Shown here: in pieces, positions 1-8,965 of the stretch
Numbering within the stretch: position 1 is the first letter of the stretch
How the letters are laid out: every line of letters begins with the position of its first letter
From: CAYPPG01 sp964412555
Lineage (GTDB): Bacteria; Hinthialibacterota; Hinthialibacteria; Hinthialibacterales; Hinthialibacteraceae
DNA length: 47,418 nt
NCBI GenBank assembly: GCA_964412555.1
Contig: CAYPPG010000060.1
Coordinates: 1 to 47,418 of the forward strand
Direction: 5' to 3'
Program-made: the position numbers and the translations under genes
Notes under the pieces: model-generated
What the model saw: only the letters and a program-made list of their open reading frames with translations
What the model was told of the DNA's origin: nothing
The model's database searches: none

Positions 1-207
1 CGGCTTCGAGGTTTCCCACCTTAAATGCCTGTCCAAATTTTGGGGTACATTATAAAAAAAGAGGAACTTGTAAAAATCCGTAAAATAGTTACGATTCATA
101 AGAAAATGAAATGAAAAGACTTGCCACATGCGGCACACCTTATACTAATATATAAGAATAACTCGTTTCATGAGAACGAAAACAATATACACAAGAGGAG
201 GAATTGG

Positions 208-804
208 ATGCACTCCAAGCAATACGGTTTTACATTGATTGAATTGTTGATCGTCGTCGCGATTATCGGAATCTTGGCAGCTATCGCAGTGCCGAATTTC
301 ATGAACGCCCAAATCCGTGCGAAGATCGCCCGTGTACAAGCCGATCAACAGGCGTATTCAACAGCGATGGACATGTATCATATGGATAACGGCAACCGTG
401 TGCCGCCGCAGAGTGAGATTTGGCGAATTACCACTCCGGTCGCGTATATCGCCAGTCTGAATCCCGATCCGTTCGCTCCCGCCGAACCGGGCCGTTTCAA
501 TTTTATCCATCAGTACGATCCCTTTTACTTTATTACCACTCAACCCGATCCACAGGAAACGAATTGGAATCTAGTCGCTGATTTCAATATTTACACCGGC
601 TATCCCAATCACTGGACCGGCGGACAAGACGACCCGACCTATGCCAATATCGTGCGCTATCAAATCCGCAGTATCGGTCCCAATCGCTACAACGAATATG
701 GCATGCGTTATGATGCGACGAACGGTTTAAACAGCAATGGAGACATCAACTGGTTTGGACCGGGACATATCGACCGTGCGTACGGCGGCGGAAAGGGCGC
801 ATAA
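208..804 (+). CDS. Type II secretion-type pseudopilin (prepilin-type N-terminal methylation domain)
   Basis: A 198-residue exported pilin-like protein. A short basic leader ends in Gly just before FTLIELLIVVAIIGILAAIA, the classic prepilin peptidase (PilD) site with Glu at mature position 5 and the hydrophobic N-terminal helix. The rest is a globular domain rich in Pro, Tyr and Asn ending in an 'ATNGLNSNGDI' motif that recurs in the other two pseudopilins of this window. The open frame extends upstream to a TTG at 121, but the ATG at 208 follows an AGGAGG-type ribosome site and gives a normal leader, so I start there. It stands alone, with no secretion or pilus assembly genes nearby. The first 207 bases of the window hold no other gene that I can support. 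Confidence 0.9.
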   Translation: MHSKQYGFTLIELLIVVAIIGILAAIAVPNFMNAQIRAKIARVQADQQAYSTAMDMYHMDNGNRVPPQSEIWRITTPVAYIASLNPDPFAPAEPGRFNFIHQYDPFYFITTQPDPQETNWNLVADFNIYTGYPNHWTGGQDDPTYANIVRYQIRSIGPNRYNEYGMRYDATNGLNSNGDINWFGPGHIDRAYGGGKGA

Positions 805-812
805 TTCAAGAG

Positions 813-833
813 ATGCAGACCTCTTGTCTGCAT
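813..833. terminator. Inverted repeat after the pseudopilin
   Basis: A perfect 8-bp inverted repeat, ATGCAGAC and GTCTGCAT with a 5-nt loop, lies nine bases after the pseudopilin stop and before the convergent GSCFA gene. It may end transcription, but no clear T-run follows. The stem resembles the hairpins at 14377 and 22090, so it may instead be a short member of that dispersed repeat family. Confidence 0.5.
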
Positions 834-859
834 GAGAGAATATCTCGTTGCGCCTGACT

Positions 860-1831
860 CTATTTCTTCTCAAAGTAATAGTTTATAAATGTCGAGACAA
901 TGATTTTGACCAAATCTTCGGAGACATGGCGGCAATCAAGTGTGTTATCCGAAAATGTCGGGCGAGTAAGGTGAGAGCCTAGCCATCGAATGATTTCGAA
1001 CGAAGGCCAATAATAGACATCCGGGATCTCTTCTCGAATAATTTCATCCACCGCAGCCTTCAAGATCGATTTGGAGGCACAATCTGCAGTCAGACAGGAA
1101 ATATTTCGAAAAGTCGTTTTCAACGGAACCGGAGAAACTGTATAAATAACAGGTTTGTGGGGAAAATGTTCACTCAAAAGCAGTGCGATTTCCCGTAAAT
1201 TCTTTTTGTTTTCTTCGACCGTGGATACTCGAAAAATGTGTTTATCCGGATTGAACACATCGTCGGGAACTCCCCGCCAAAAAACACCGTTGGTTTTCTT
1301 GTCACACCAAATCTCGGCCAACCCCAGCGTCAATACAAATCCGTCGACCTGGCTGAAAGCCTTGTAATACTGCACGCGTTCATGACTCGGCTGCCATTTC
1401 ACTGCTCCTCCCTGTTCTTGCGCGTCATACCAATAGGCGTCGGTGGAGGTATCCCCCGTGGCCACCCAATACAAGAATTGGCGCATGGCAAAGGTGTTGT
1501 TCAAACCCGAAGGAACCCACAAATGTTTCAACTCTTTTTGATTGTCTTCCATTGCATATTGCAGTTCGCGGGCAAAACAAGATCCGAGAGTCAGCAGTTC
1601 ACCGGATTTCGGAAATAGCGGTTTGACAGGAATCCAACCATCCATGACATACTCTTCGACCAGCCGTCTCAACCCTTCTTGGGATTGATAATTGAACTTG
1701 GAATCCTCGTACTGTGTGTCATCCCTGTCAGGAAACCATTTGCAATCTCCCCGATGCCAAGAGGTGCCTCCTTCGTTACCGGGGACATATGCCATGCCGA
1801 TCAAGCGATTGGGTCTATGAGCAATAGCCAT
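860..1831 (-). CDS. GSCFA family protein
   Basis: A 323-residue protein carrying the family's namesake motif, 'LTLGSCFAREL', at about residues 80-90, followed by 'FVLTLGLAEIW' and 'YTVSPVPL' blocks that match the GDSL/SGNH-like core of GSCFA proteins. Family members occur in surface polysaccharide and glycan loci, and an acyl or ester hydrolase-type role is suspected, but no reaction is established. The Ser in GSCFA is the likely nucleophile by analogy with SGNH enzymes. The ATG at 1831 is preceded by an AAGGG site. It is transcribed divergently from the sugar operon that begins at 2070, which suggests a link to surface glycan modification. There is no signal peptide, so it is probably cytoplasmic. 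Confidence 0.85.
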   Translation of the reverse strand: MAIAHRPNRLIGMAYVPGNEGGTSWHRGDCKWFPDRDDTQYEDSKFNYQSQEGLRRLVEEYVMDGWIPVKPLFPKSGELLTLGSCFARELQYAMEDNQKELKHLWVPSGLNNTFAMRQFLYWVATGDTSTDAYWYDAQEQGGAVKWQPSHERVQYYKAFSQVDGFVLTLGLAEIWCDKKTNGVFWRGVPDDVFNPDKHIFRVSTVEENKKNLREIALLLSEHFPHKPVIYTVSPVPLKTTFRNISCLTADCASKSILKAAVDEIIREEIPDVYYWPSFEIIRWLGSHLTRPTFSDNTLDCRHVSEDLVKIIVSTFINYYFEKK

Positions 1832-2069
1832 TGGATATCCCTTTTCGTACTGTATTCTTTTTCATTATCGGAAAATTAAATCGAGTCCTTTAAAGGGATT
1901 GTACCAACATGATCATAAAAGGAAGAGAATTCGGGGAAATCATTCACCCAAGAAAATGAATCCATTGTTTTCCCTATTTGTCAGTCAATCTTTGTTCTTC
2001 GAAGACGATAATAGAGGGTAAATTGCATTTTTCCGACAAGATCATGCCAGGGATTCATGGACAGATACG

Positions 2070-2612
2070 ATGATATTCACGGAAACCAACGTTAATGGTG
2101 TTTATGTTATTGAACTCGAGAAAATCGGGGATGAGAGAGGATTCTTTGCCCGAGCGTGGTGTGAACACGAGTTCGGACAGCATGGCTTGAATACAAACAT
2201 CGTTCAATGCAATTCATCGTTTTGTAAGAGCAAAGGCACACTGCGTGGATTGCACTACCAACGAAAACCGCACGAAGAAGTCAAAGTAATACGATGTTTC
2301 AGAGGTGCAATTTTCGATGTCGCTCTGGATATTCGCGAAACGTCTCCAACATTTCGCCAATGGACAGCAGTGGAATTGACGGAACAAAATCGGAAAATGT
2401 TATACGTTCCCGAAGGATGCGCACACGGATATATCTCTCTAACCGATAATACGGAAATCTATTATCTCGTTTCCGAATTCTATCATCCGGAATCGGAAGG
2501 CGGCGTCCGATGGGACGATCCGGCATTTGGAATCGACTGGCCGGTTCGGCCAACGGTATTGTCCGATAAAGATCGTAATCATCCCTATTGGGACATTGAA
2601 ACGCAGCAATAG
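2070..2612 (+). CDS. rfbC: dTDP-4-dehydrorhamnose 3,5-epimerase (RmlC family)
   Basis: A 180-residue cupin-fold enzyme of the dTDP-L-rhamnose pathway. It epimerises dTDP-4-dehydro-6-deoxyglucose at C3 and C5. Seen in sequence: 'DERGFFARAW' near residue 21, 'LRGLHYQ' at 58-64 with the catalytic-base His62, 'VPEGCAHGY' at 113-121, Tyr131/Tyr132 and the C-terminal 'WDDPAFGIDWP' and 'LSDKDR' blocks. All are typical of the family, and the length is normal. The usual rmlA, rmlB and rmlD partners are not in the window, so the protein may act as a one-base 3- or 5-epimerase in another nucleotide-deoxysugar route. It is the first gene of a tight plus-strand operon with the next two genes. Confidence 0.9.
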   Translation: MIFTETNVNGVYVIELEKIGDERGFFARAWCEHEFGQHGLNTNIVQCNSSFCKSKGTLRGLHYQRKPHEEVKVIRCFRGAIFDVALDIRETSPTFRQWTAVELTEQNRKMLYVPEGCAHGYISLTDNTEIYYLVSEFYHPESEGGVRWDDPAFGIDWPVRPTVLSDKDRNHPYWDIETQQ

Positions 2613-2631
2613 GAAAACAACAATATTGAAC

Positions 2632-3369
2632 ATGGATCCAATTGAACAATTCAATAAGGAAAAACAAGAGAATATTGCCCGAATGGGAACCGATTCGGAA
2701 GTTCGGGAACTCGGACGCTTGTTCGTGGAAAAAACCTGGAACTACAAATATTCCTTCAATTTCACTTGGATGGGACGCCCCGTCATTCAATTCCCGCAAG
2801 ATATCTTAGCCATGCAGGAAATTATTTGGCGTATCCAGCCGGACCTCATCATCGAGACTGGCATCGCGCACGGCGGTTCCCTCGTTTTCTATGCCTCTAT
2901 GCTCGAATTGCTCGGAGGTGAAGGAGAAGTATTGGGCATCGATATCGATATCCGCGCTCACAATCGGCCCTTGATCGAAAATCACCCGATGTTCAAACGG
3001 ATCACGATGATTGAAGGATCATCGATTGATGAAGAAATCGCTAAACAAGTCTACACATTTGCGGAACAAAAAAAACAAGTTCTCGTGGCGCTGGATTCCA
3101 ATCACACCCATGAACATGTGTTGAAGGAACTGAAACTCTATTCTCCCTTGGTCAAAAAAGGGAGTTATATCGTGGTCTTCGATACGATAGCAGAAGATGT
3201 TCCTGAAGACTTATATGCGAACCGTCCCTGGACTCGCGGCCAAAATCCGAAAACCGCCGTTTGGGAATTTTTGCAATCGAATGACCGGTTTGTCATGGAT
3301 AAGGAAATCGAAAACAAATTGTTAATTACCGTTTCCTATGACGGATATTTGCAATGTATCAAGGATTGA
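2632..3369 (+). CDS. Cephalosporin hydroxylase (CmcI)-family protein, probable SAM-dependent enzyme
   Basis: A 245-residue protein of the CmcI / rhamnosyl O-methyltransferase-like family. The central block 'IIETGIAHGGSLVFYASML' at about residues 73-91 followed by 'LGIDIDIRAHN' is the SAM-binding Rossmann signature of this family, and 'DSNHTHEHVLKEL' supplies the conserved acidic and His residues thought to bind a metal. The open frame extends to 2527 inside rfbC, but the ATG at 2632 lies 19 bases after the rfbC stop and begins a normal N-terminus. In surface-sugar operons such proteins are annotated as sugar O-methyltransferases or hydroxylases; the substrate here is unknown. The context with an epimerase and an aminotransferase points to a modified deoxyaminosugar. 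Confidence 0.82.
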   Translation: MDPIEQFNKEKQENIARMGTDSEVRELGRLFVEKTWNYKYSFNFTWMGRPVIQFPQDILAMQEIIWRIQPDLIIETGIAHGGSLVFYASMLELLGGEGEVLGIDIDIRAHNRPLIENHPMFKRITMIEGSSIDEEIAKQVYTFAEQKKQVLVALDSNHTHEHVLKELKLYSPLVKKGSYIVVFDTIAEDVPEDLYANRPWTRGQNPKTAVWEFLQSNDRFVMDKEIENKLLITVSYDGYLQCIKD

Positions 3370-3385
3370 TGAAGGAGAAAGAACC

Positions 3386-4513
3386 ATGGAACCGATCCGC
3401 ATCGCCGGTCCGTGGATTACCCAAAAAGAAATCGAGTATGTCACCGATGCCGTGACCAACGCTTGGTACGGCAATGCCGGTATGTATCATCAACGGTTGG
3501 AAAGAGCTTTTGCCGAGTATCACAGCGTTCAATATGCCCTGGCGCTCCCTTCCTGCACCTCTGCAATTCATTTGGCTCTACTGGCACTGGGAATCGGCCC
3601 CGGAGACGAGGTCATCGTACCTGATATCACCTGGACCGCCTCGGCGGCTCCGATTATGTACGTGGGCGCCAAACCTGTATTTGCAGATATCGAACCGGAC
3701 ACATGGTGCCTGTCGGTTGAGTCGTTCAAATCCTGCATCACTCCCCATACCAAAGCCGTCATCGCTGTCGATCTCTATGGAAACCTGCCGGATATGGACG
3801 CCTTGATTTTTGTCGCCAAACAGCATGGCATCGCCGTGATCGAAGATGCAGCCGAAGCAGTCGGATCGGAATATCATGGCCGGAAAGCGGGGAGTATGGG
3901 AAATATAGGTGTGTATAGCTTCCATGGGACAAAAACACTCACCACCGGTGAAGGAGGCATGCTTATCACCGATGAAAAAAACCTATATGACCGAGCTGTT
4001 TTTTTCGGCGATCACGGCCGAAAACCAGGAGACCGTAGTTTCCGGCATGAATCCATCGGTTATAAATATAAAATGAGCAGTCTGCAGGCCGCCTTGGGAT
4101 TGGCGCAATTGGAACGGCTCGATGAATTGGTGGAACGAAAGCGGCAAATTTTTAAGTCTTATAAAGCCGAACTAGCAAGCATTGACGGCATCCAAATGAA
4201 TTGTGAATTCCGTGGAATCAAAAATAGTTATTGGATGACAACTATTGTATGGGACAAAGATTATGGAATCCAGAAAGAGGAATTTATACGACAAATGAAT
4301 GAAGCAGCAATGGACTGCCGGCCGTTTTTCTATCCCCTCAGTTCTCTTCCCGCCTACAAGGAATACATTGACGCGGAGCAATACCGACACCGGAACCGTT
4401 TCAGTTATGAGATCAGCCCCTATTCCGTCAATCTACCCTCCGCAATGAATGTAACCGATGATCAAATCAATAGGGTTTGCAACCGGGTACGGGAAATACT
4501 GTATAAGAAATAA
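3386..4513 (+). CDS. DegT/DnrJ/EryC1/StrS family sugar aminotransferase
   Basis: A 375-residue PLP-dependent aminotransferase that transfers an amino group to a keto-nucleotide sugar. 'ALALPSCTSAIHLAL' near residue 51 forms the phosphate-binding turn, 'VIEDAAEAVGSEY' carries the Asp that contacts the pyridine nitrogen (about residue 154), and 'SFHGTKTLTTGEGG' carries the Schiff-base Lys at about 183. The frame is open from 3338, but the ATG at 3386 follows an AAGGAG site and gives the usual N-terminus. It starts 16 bases after the CmcI-like gene, so the three genes are almost certainly co-transcribed. With the epimerase it implies synthesis of an amino-deoxysugar for a surface polysaccharide. 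Confidence 0.92.
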   Translation: MEPIRIAGPWITQKEIEYVTDAVTNAWYGNAGMYHQRLERAFAEYHSVQYALALPSCTSAIHLALLALGIGPGDEVIVPDITWTASAAPIMYVGAKPVFADIEPDTWCLSVESFKSCITPHTKAVIAVDLYGNLPDMDALIFVAKQHGIAVIEDAAEAVGSEYHGRKAGSMGNIGVYSFHGTKTLTTGEGGMLITDEKNLYDRAVFFGDHGRKPGDRSFRHESIGYKYKMSSLQAALGLAQLERLDELVERKRQIFKSYKAELASIDGIQMNCEFRGIKNSYWMTTIVWDKDYGIQKEEFIRQMNEAAMDCRPFFYPLSSLPAYKEYIDAEQYRHRNRFSYEISPYSVNLPSAMNVTDDQINRVCNRVREILYKK

Positions 4514-4884
4514 AGAGATGGGAAATCGATAACAACAAAGAATCCTTAAGGAATCGAATCTATAACATTATATCGATTAGACCATGCTGAAAAAAAGTAT
4601 TTACTTTCTCTGCTAAGAAAATAATACACGTACACAATTGTTCCATGTACGCTTACGGAAATATCCGATTTTATACAATTACTGTATGTAAATAGAGATG
4701 ATTATACAGATTTGGATGAATATATAAATACACAAGTCATTCCTCTTTTCTGGATTTCCCTTTTGCACAAATTGTTATAATATTACTCTCCAACACTTAT
4801 AATTTAACTTGACTTCGAGTATAGTATGTGGGTTAATATGTGATATTTTGGAAACCATTCAGGGACAAAAAGGAATAAGAACAA
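4514..4884. other. AT-rich intergenic region
   Basis: 371 bases without a supportable gene. The stretch is strongly AT-rich and carries no clear terminator for the aminotransferase operon; an 8-bp CCTTAAGG palindrome near 4545 is too short to interpret. The right part contains a plausible sigma-70-type promoter for the gene at 4885. Confidence 0.6.
4809..4838 (+). promoter_or_regulatory. Possible sigma-70-type promoter
   Basis: TTGACT at 4809-4814 and TTAATA at 4833-4838 are separated by 18 bases, about 45 bases before the ATG at 4885. The -35 box matches five of six consensus bases; the -10 box is weaker. The assignment rests on spacing and position alone. Confidence 0.35.
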
Positions 4885-5433
4885 ATGCCTATGAAACCGA
4901 ACAAAGAAACCATCCTCGAAACGTATTCTTTGGAAGAATTGCTTGACCTAGCGTTGGAGAAGGAAAAGCAAGACCGTATGAATCGAAAGGATCAAGTGGA
5001 ACGTCATCTTTCCGAACTATTAGAAATACTCGAAGGAAATGATGGTAATGAATTGAAGAGTAAACTGTCTCAATACCGAACCAGCGAAGACGACACACAG
5101 ACAGAATCTTCTCAATCCACTCCCATCACTCGAATGGGAAAAGAACGAAATCTCGAAAGAAAATCCACTCCGAAGTCTACACGGAAAAGTTCACAAAAAG
5201 CCCAAAGTAAATCATCCGGAAAAACCGCTAAGAAACAACCCCTGTCTTCCTTGTTGGTCGAGTCGGTGGGGAAGAAACCAATGAGTATCGATGAAATTAT
5301 GGATTCCCTATTGCAATCCGGCTGGAAATCGAAATCCTCCAACCCTCGATCCATATTAAATATCGAACTCGGAAAACAAGTGGAAAAAGGAAATCTTAAA
5401 AAAGCGGGTAGAGGGATGTATATCAAAGGGTAG
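4885..5433 (+). CDS. Small basic protein with coiled N-terminus, Lys/Ser-rich linker and C-terminal winged helix (HARE-HTH-like)
   Basis: 182 residues in three parts. Residues 1-65 are acidic and helical, rich in Leu, Glu and Lys. Residues 85-118 are a Lys/Ser/Thr-rich basic linker reminiscent of histone H1-like tails. Residues 118-182 form a compact helix-turn-helix with 'GKKPMSIDEIMDSLLQSGW' and a closing 'AGRGMYIKG' hairpin, the layout of HARE-HTH/winged-helix domains, where a helix is followed by 'G.Y'. A DNA-binding or nucleoid role is inferred; no target is suggested by the sequence. It is monocistronic, with a possible promoter upstream. I recognise the layout but not a named family, so a chromatin-associated function is only one option. 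Confidence 0.65.
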   Translation: MPMKPNKETILETYSLEELLDLALEKEKQDRMNRKDQVERHLSELLEILEGNDGNELKSKLSQYRTSEDDTQTESSQSTPITRMGKERNLERKSTPKSTRKSSQKAQSKSSGKTAKKQPLSSLLVESVGKKPMSIDEIMDSLLQSGWKSKSSNPRSILNIELGKQVEKGNLKKAGRGMYIKG

Positions 5434-5736
5434 AAACACAATCCGTTTGAGAATGGATACTTGAAGTAACCGACAACAGTGCAACACGGTTGAATCTCCG
5501 TTGCCAGTATCTCTATTTCCAAAATTCCTTCCTTATTCCCCCATCGTCTCCCCCTGGAATAGCATGTATGATGTCTATCTTTCCAATAGAGTACAGCAAG
5601 AATCCGTTGACAAACGCTCTTGTTTCCTATTTTTCATGGTAATATACCTATTGCGATCATTACCCATGAATCCGGTACGCTTCATCATGTTCGTTTTTCA
5701 ATTCAGGAGTCACAAGGTCTATTCGGAGAAAAAATC
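5434..5736. other. Intergenic region before the glycosidase-like gene
   Basis: 303 bases. Open frames of 60-80 codons exist but have neither good ribosome sites nor recognisable products. The frame of the next gene stays open from 5620, yet the translated part before 5737 lacks a signal peptide and I treat it as untranslated. Confidence 0.5.
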
Positions 5737-8136
5737 GTGAACAAAATTTATGCATGCTTACTCATTGTTTTCTCGATAAACCGATTCAGTTTTGCCACAG
5801 AGCATTGGTTCGTTTCTATTCCTAAACTCTACAAAAACGAAACGGTCATTCAAACATGCCTGGATGATCTTAAAACCACCGGTCAAGAATATGGATTGGT
5901 GATCACGTGGGGGACGAATGTTCCTTCCCATGCCAGTCATATAATTGCCGTGGGGAATGCGAAACTTAATCCTTATACTTTCTACAAAACAAAACACGAT
6001 TCCTTATCTCTTTCCAATATTGATCACGAGCAAGGTTTTGAAATCAAAACGATACATGAAAACAATGCAAAAAGGATTTTTGTATCCGGAGGTTCGCTCA
6101 TTGGTGATGTTTATGGTTTATATTGGATATGGGATAGACTTTGTGTTTACCGGAAAATACCGGATATCGATGTTGTCCGAATCCCCAAATTGGAAATCCG
6201 CTTTGCCGGTGGAGAAACAGAAGACGCTATACGTCACGCGCTACGCTATACCTCCAACTGGGTTTCCGGGGGAAATATTTTGAATCTGACGCCCTGGAAC
6301 TCAGAACCAGAGAAAAACGAAAATGCAAAACACCGGCAAAACATTTGTGAATTGATCGATTATGCCCATTCCCTTCACATGAAATTCTTATCCACCTGTG
6401 ACGAAATAACCTATCACCCCTCACTCCTCCAAAAATATGGGGCGAAACGCTCCCCAGACAATCCGAATTTATGGTCTGCATTACAGGAAAAATACAGAAT
6501 GCTCTTGAAAGACTTACCGGAACTGGATGGTGTGCGTATCCGCACGGGGGAATTAACTCGTGTTTTCGGTGATTATGAGGGATATGACGTCATGCATGAT
6601 CGTGCGGAGAGCGGATGGTCTTTGGAAAAAACATATCGTACATTCGTCCAAAAACTATACGAGGTTGTTGTCGGAGAATTTGACAAAATATACTATCACC
6701 GGACTTGGGTTACGAATACAACGGAGCAACATTCTCAACCTTCTGTATACCAAAAAATCTTTACCCAGGAGATTCCCGTTAAGAATCTGTATCTTTCCCC
6801 TTATCTGAGTACAGCAGACCGATGGCTTTATCAACCCTACAATCCGACATTCAATTTGACGCCGCACAATATGGTCGTGTTATTGGCGACTCTTGATTAT
6901 CATGCGGTTCACGGTGTCGATGTCTTCCCGATTTTTCCCGGTCCCTATTACCAACGTGGTTTGCAGAAGATATTGGAGCCGAAAGACAGCAATGTCATAG
7001 GCTCCAACTTCGCAATCCCATCTAACTCGACTTGGGATACCTTGAATTTGACCGCCTATACCGCCTTTCGGTTGTCGTGGGATCCGGATGAAGATCTTCG
7101 AGACATCGCGCATGATTTTGCTTCCATTCATTTCGGGCAAACCGCAGCGGAAAGTATGGCGGAAATCCTGCTTCTTTCCTATCAAGCGTACAAAGACGGT
7201 ATGTATGTGAAGCCGGTTGCGGAATCCGTATCCGGGAACACACTACCACAACTACGACTTACGACTTTCCCGGTGCAGGGATTTCCGGAATTAGATCACA
7301 GCAAGGCGCATATTGAATGGTTACGGGAAACGTTCTATCAACCTTGTAAAGTAAAAATGAAGGAAGCAAAGGATTATCTGGATCGCGGACTTTCCACCGC
7401 TAAGAAAATGTGTTCTCTCTTTCAAGAATCAAAACCGTTGATCGAAGATGGAATGCTAGTTCGAAAAGTAGAACAAGCGCTCGATCTGACTCGCCTTTTA
7501 ATAAAAACGAACAATCTCTATATCAAAACGATGTTTGCTTATTTCGATTACAGAGCCGATCCATCCAGTGAGAGGAAAACGGAACTTGCGAAAATCTCAT
7601 CTATCCTTCAAAAAACAAAAAAAGAATTTTTGGCTGCTCCTGGCTGTGTTTACCGCACTTTCGGAATCGATCGATTGCTTCATGCCGTCGATGATGTGCT
7701 TCTTGATCGGGAAAATGCCGAAGAACGATTGGAACGCACACTGAATACTGCTGCGCTTCTTGAAGCCATTCAAAAAAAGCAAGAAATAAATCGGGAGATT
7801 TTTGAAAAACATGCAAATGATGCAGTCCATTTTCTGCACTGGGAAGGATTTGTGGATGGCAAGGATATTCTCCTTATTCGCGGCGACCATGTAGAAATAC
7901 AACATATTCAAAATGATCCACCTCAACATGTCCAATATAATTTGATTCAGCCGTTACCACAAAAAGAAGTCACTGTCCTATTGAACGATCTTGAATCAAG
8001 ACCAATCCATCCCTTTGTTCTGCAACAACCTTCGAAGGAGAACGACTACACGGCAAAAATCTATCTCTTCGATTCCCCCGGTGGATCGGGGTGGATAAAG
8101 TTGGATTTATTATTTCTGGCTTCGAGTCCGGAATAA
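5737..8136 (+). CDS. Secreted glycoside hydrolase-like protein (alpha-glucuronidase-like layout)
   Basis: A 799-residue protein beginning at a GTG with a GGAG site eight bases upstream. That start yields a short hydrophobic signal peptide ending near 'RFSFATEH', so export is likely. Residues 20-145 resemble the alpha/beta N-terminal domain found before the barrel of GH67 and GH20 enzymes: strands, then 'FVSGGSLIGDVYGLYWIWD'. Residues about 150-480 look like a TIM barrel, with blocks such as 'LDGVRIRTGE' and 'DYHAVHGVDVFPIFPGPYY'. The remaining third is helical with a small C-terminal beta domain. The family and catalytic residues cannot be assigned by eye. A carbohydrate-active role is supported by the domain layout and by the sulfatase and nagA genes further along. 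A longer product from 5620 is possible but would bury the signal peptide. Confidence 0.62.
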   Translation: MNKIYACLLIVFSINRFSFATEHWFVSIPKLYKNETVIQTCLDDLKTTGQEYGLVITWGTNVPSHASHIIAVGNAKLNPYTFYKTKHDSLSLSNIDHEQGFEIKTIHENNAKRIFVSGGSLIGDVYGLYWIWDRLCVYRKIPDIDVVRIPKLEIRFAGGETEDAIRHALRYTSNWVSGGNILNLTPWNSEPEKNENAKHRQNICELIDYAHSLHMKFLSTCDEITYHPSLLQKYGAKRSPDNPNLWSALQEKYRMLLKDLPELDGVRIRTGELTRVFGDYEGYDVMHDRAESGWSLEKTYRTFVQKLYEVVVGEFDKIYYHRTWVTNTTEQHSQPSVYQKIFTQEIPVKNLYLSPYLSTADRWLYQPYNPTFNLTPHNMVVLLATLDYHAVHGVDVFPIFPGPYYQRGLQKILEPKDSNVIGSNFAIPSNSTWDTLNLTAYTAFRLSWDPDEDLRDIAHDFASIHFGQTAAESMAEILLLSYQAYKDGMYVKPVAESVSGNTLPQLRLTTFPVQGFPELDHSKAHIEWLRETFYQPCKVKMKEAKDYLDRGLSTAKKMCSLFQESKPLIEDGMLVRKVEQALDLTRLLIKTNNLYIKTMFAYFDYRADPSSERKTELAKISSILQKTKKEFLAAPGCVYRTFGIDRLLHAVDDVLLDRENAEERLERTLNTAALLEAIQKKQEINREIFEKHANDAVHFLHWEGFVDGKDILLIRGDHVEIQHIQNDPPQHVQYNLIQPLPQKEVTVLLNDLESRPIHPFVLQQPSKENDYTAKIYLFDSPGGSGWIKLDLLFLASSPE

Positions 8137-8191
8137 TAAATATACGATCACAATGCTTACATTCCAAATTCTCAAAAAAAGGAATCCCGTT

Positions 8192-8635
8192 ATGAAAGAG
8201 GTAGCCCATCAAATACACTCTATCCTTGATACGGCTGAATTGAAATTATCGCGAATAAACGAAGAAGAAACAAAGGTCAAATCCTCCTCGAACAAGTGGT
8301 CTAAAAAGGAAATTCTGGGACACCTCATCGATTCAGCCGCGAACAATCATCAGCGCATTGTGCGAGCTGCTTATCATGTTGCCAGCCAGTTCCCGCCTTA
8401 TGATCAAAATGAATGGGTTCGAATCCAGCACTATCAGGAAGCCCCTTGGTCTTCCTTGGTCGCGCTGTGGTCCGCTTACAATTCCCATTTGTGTCATGTG
8501 ATCGAATGCATCCCGGTGGAAGCCGAACAATCTCCATGCAATATCGGGAAAGAGAAACCGGTTCCGTTGGATTTTGTCGTCAAGGACTATCTTCGACATT
8601 TGCAGCATCATCTCCAAAGGATTTTAAACGAATAG
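8192..8635 (+). CDS. DinB-family protein
   Basis: A 147-residue four-helix-bundle protein of the DinB/YfiT superfamily. 'KWSKKEILGHLIDSAANNHQRIV' is split around the first metal-ligand His, and 'VKDYLRHLQHHLQRIL' at the C-terminus supplies further His ligands. Members are often metal-dependent thiol-linked transferases or hydrolases of bacillithiol/mycothiol type, but many have no known reaction. An in-frame ATG at 8153 exists, but the one at 8192 has an AAGGAA-type site and gives the usual N-terminus. It follows the glycosidase-like gene by 55 bases and may share its transcript. Confidence 0.8.
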   Translation: MKEVAHQIHSILDTAELKLSRINEEETKVKSSSNKWSKKEILGHLIDSAANNHQRIVRAAYHVASQFPPYDQNEWVRIQHYQEAPWSSLVALWSAYNSHLCHVIECIPVEAEQSPCNIGKEKPVPLDFVVKDYLRHLQHHLQRILNE

Positions 8636-8662
8636 TCGGTAGGCAGGGCAAGACATCGAGGA

Positions 8663-8908
8663 TTGTATTTCTGCCACCCCTTCAGGTCCGTAATTTGCAA
8701 CGAATACGGGGCATACCGGCGCTACTGTCTCCCTCGTTTCCGCACCGCCTGGCTGCATGATGTTGTCACCGCGTTTGAGAAGTACGGGATTGGTTGGTGT
8801 ATGTGGAATTACGACGGCGGTTTTGGTTTAGTTACAAAGAAAAATGGTAAAGCAGTGGTGGATTGGGGTGTGGCGAAAGCGTTGGGTTTAAACATTCTTG
8901 ATAAATAA
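8663..8908 (+). pseudogene. 3' remnant of a GH5-type glycoside hydrolase (cellulase family)
   Basis: About 75 codons that match only the C-terminal end of GH5 (family A) cellulases: 'VICNEYGAYRR' holds the Glu that acts as nucleophile in intact enzymes, and 'KYGIGWCMWNYDGGFGL' followed by 'DWGVAKALGL' is the closing barrel strand and helix. Everything N-terminal is missing, since the open frame starts only a few codons before the nucleophile block, and no ribosome site or signal peptide is visible. It is read as a deletion relic. The adjacent DinB gene ends 27 bases upstream, so the deletion end probably lies between 8636 and 8675. Confidence 0.8.
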
Positions 8909-8965
8909 GCTTTGACTACATCGAACATGATGGGTTACACCTGGCTAACCCATCCTACGAAAAGT

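Noticed and set aside
2070..4513. A complete dTDP-rhamnose operon
   Set aside because: Only the epimerase is present; rmlA, rmlB and rmlD are not in the window.
5501..5740. Small plus-strand frame before the glycosidase-like gene
   Set aside because: No ribosome site, no recognisable product, and it overlaps the start region of the larger gene.
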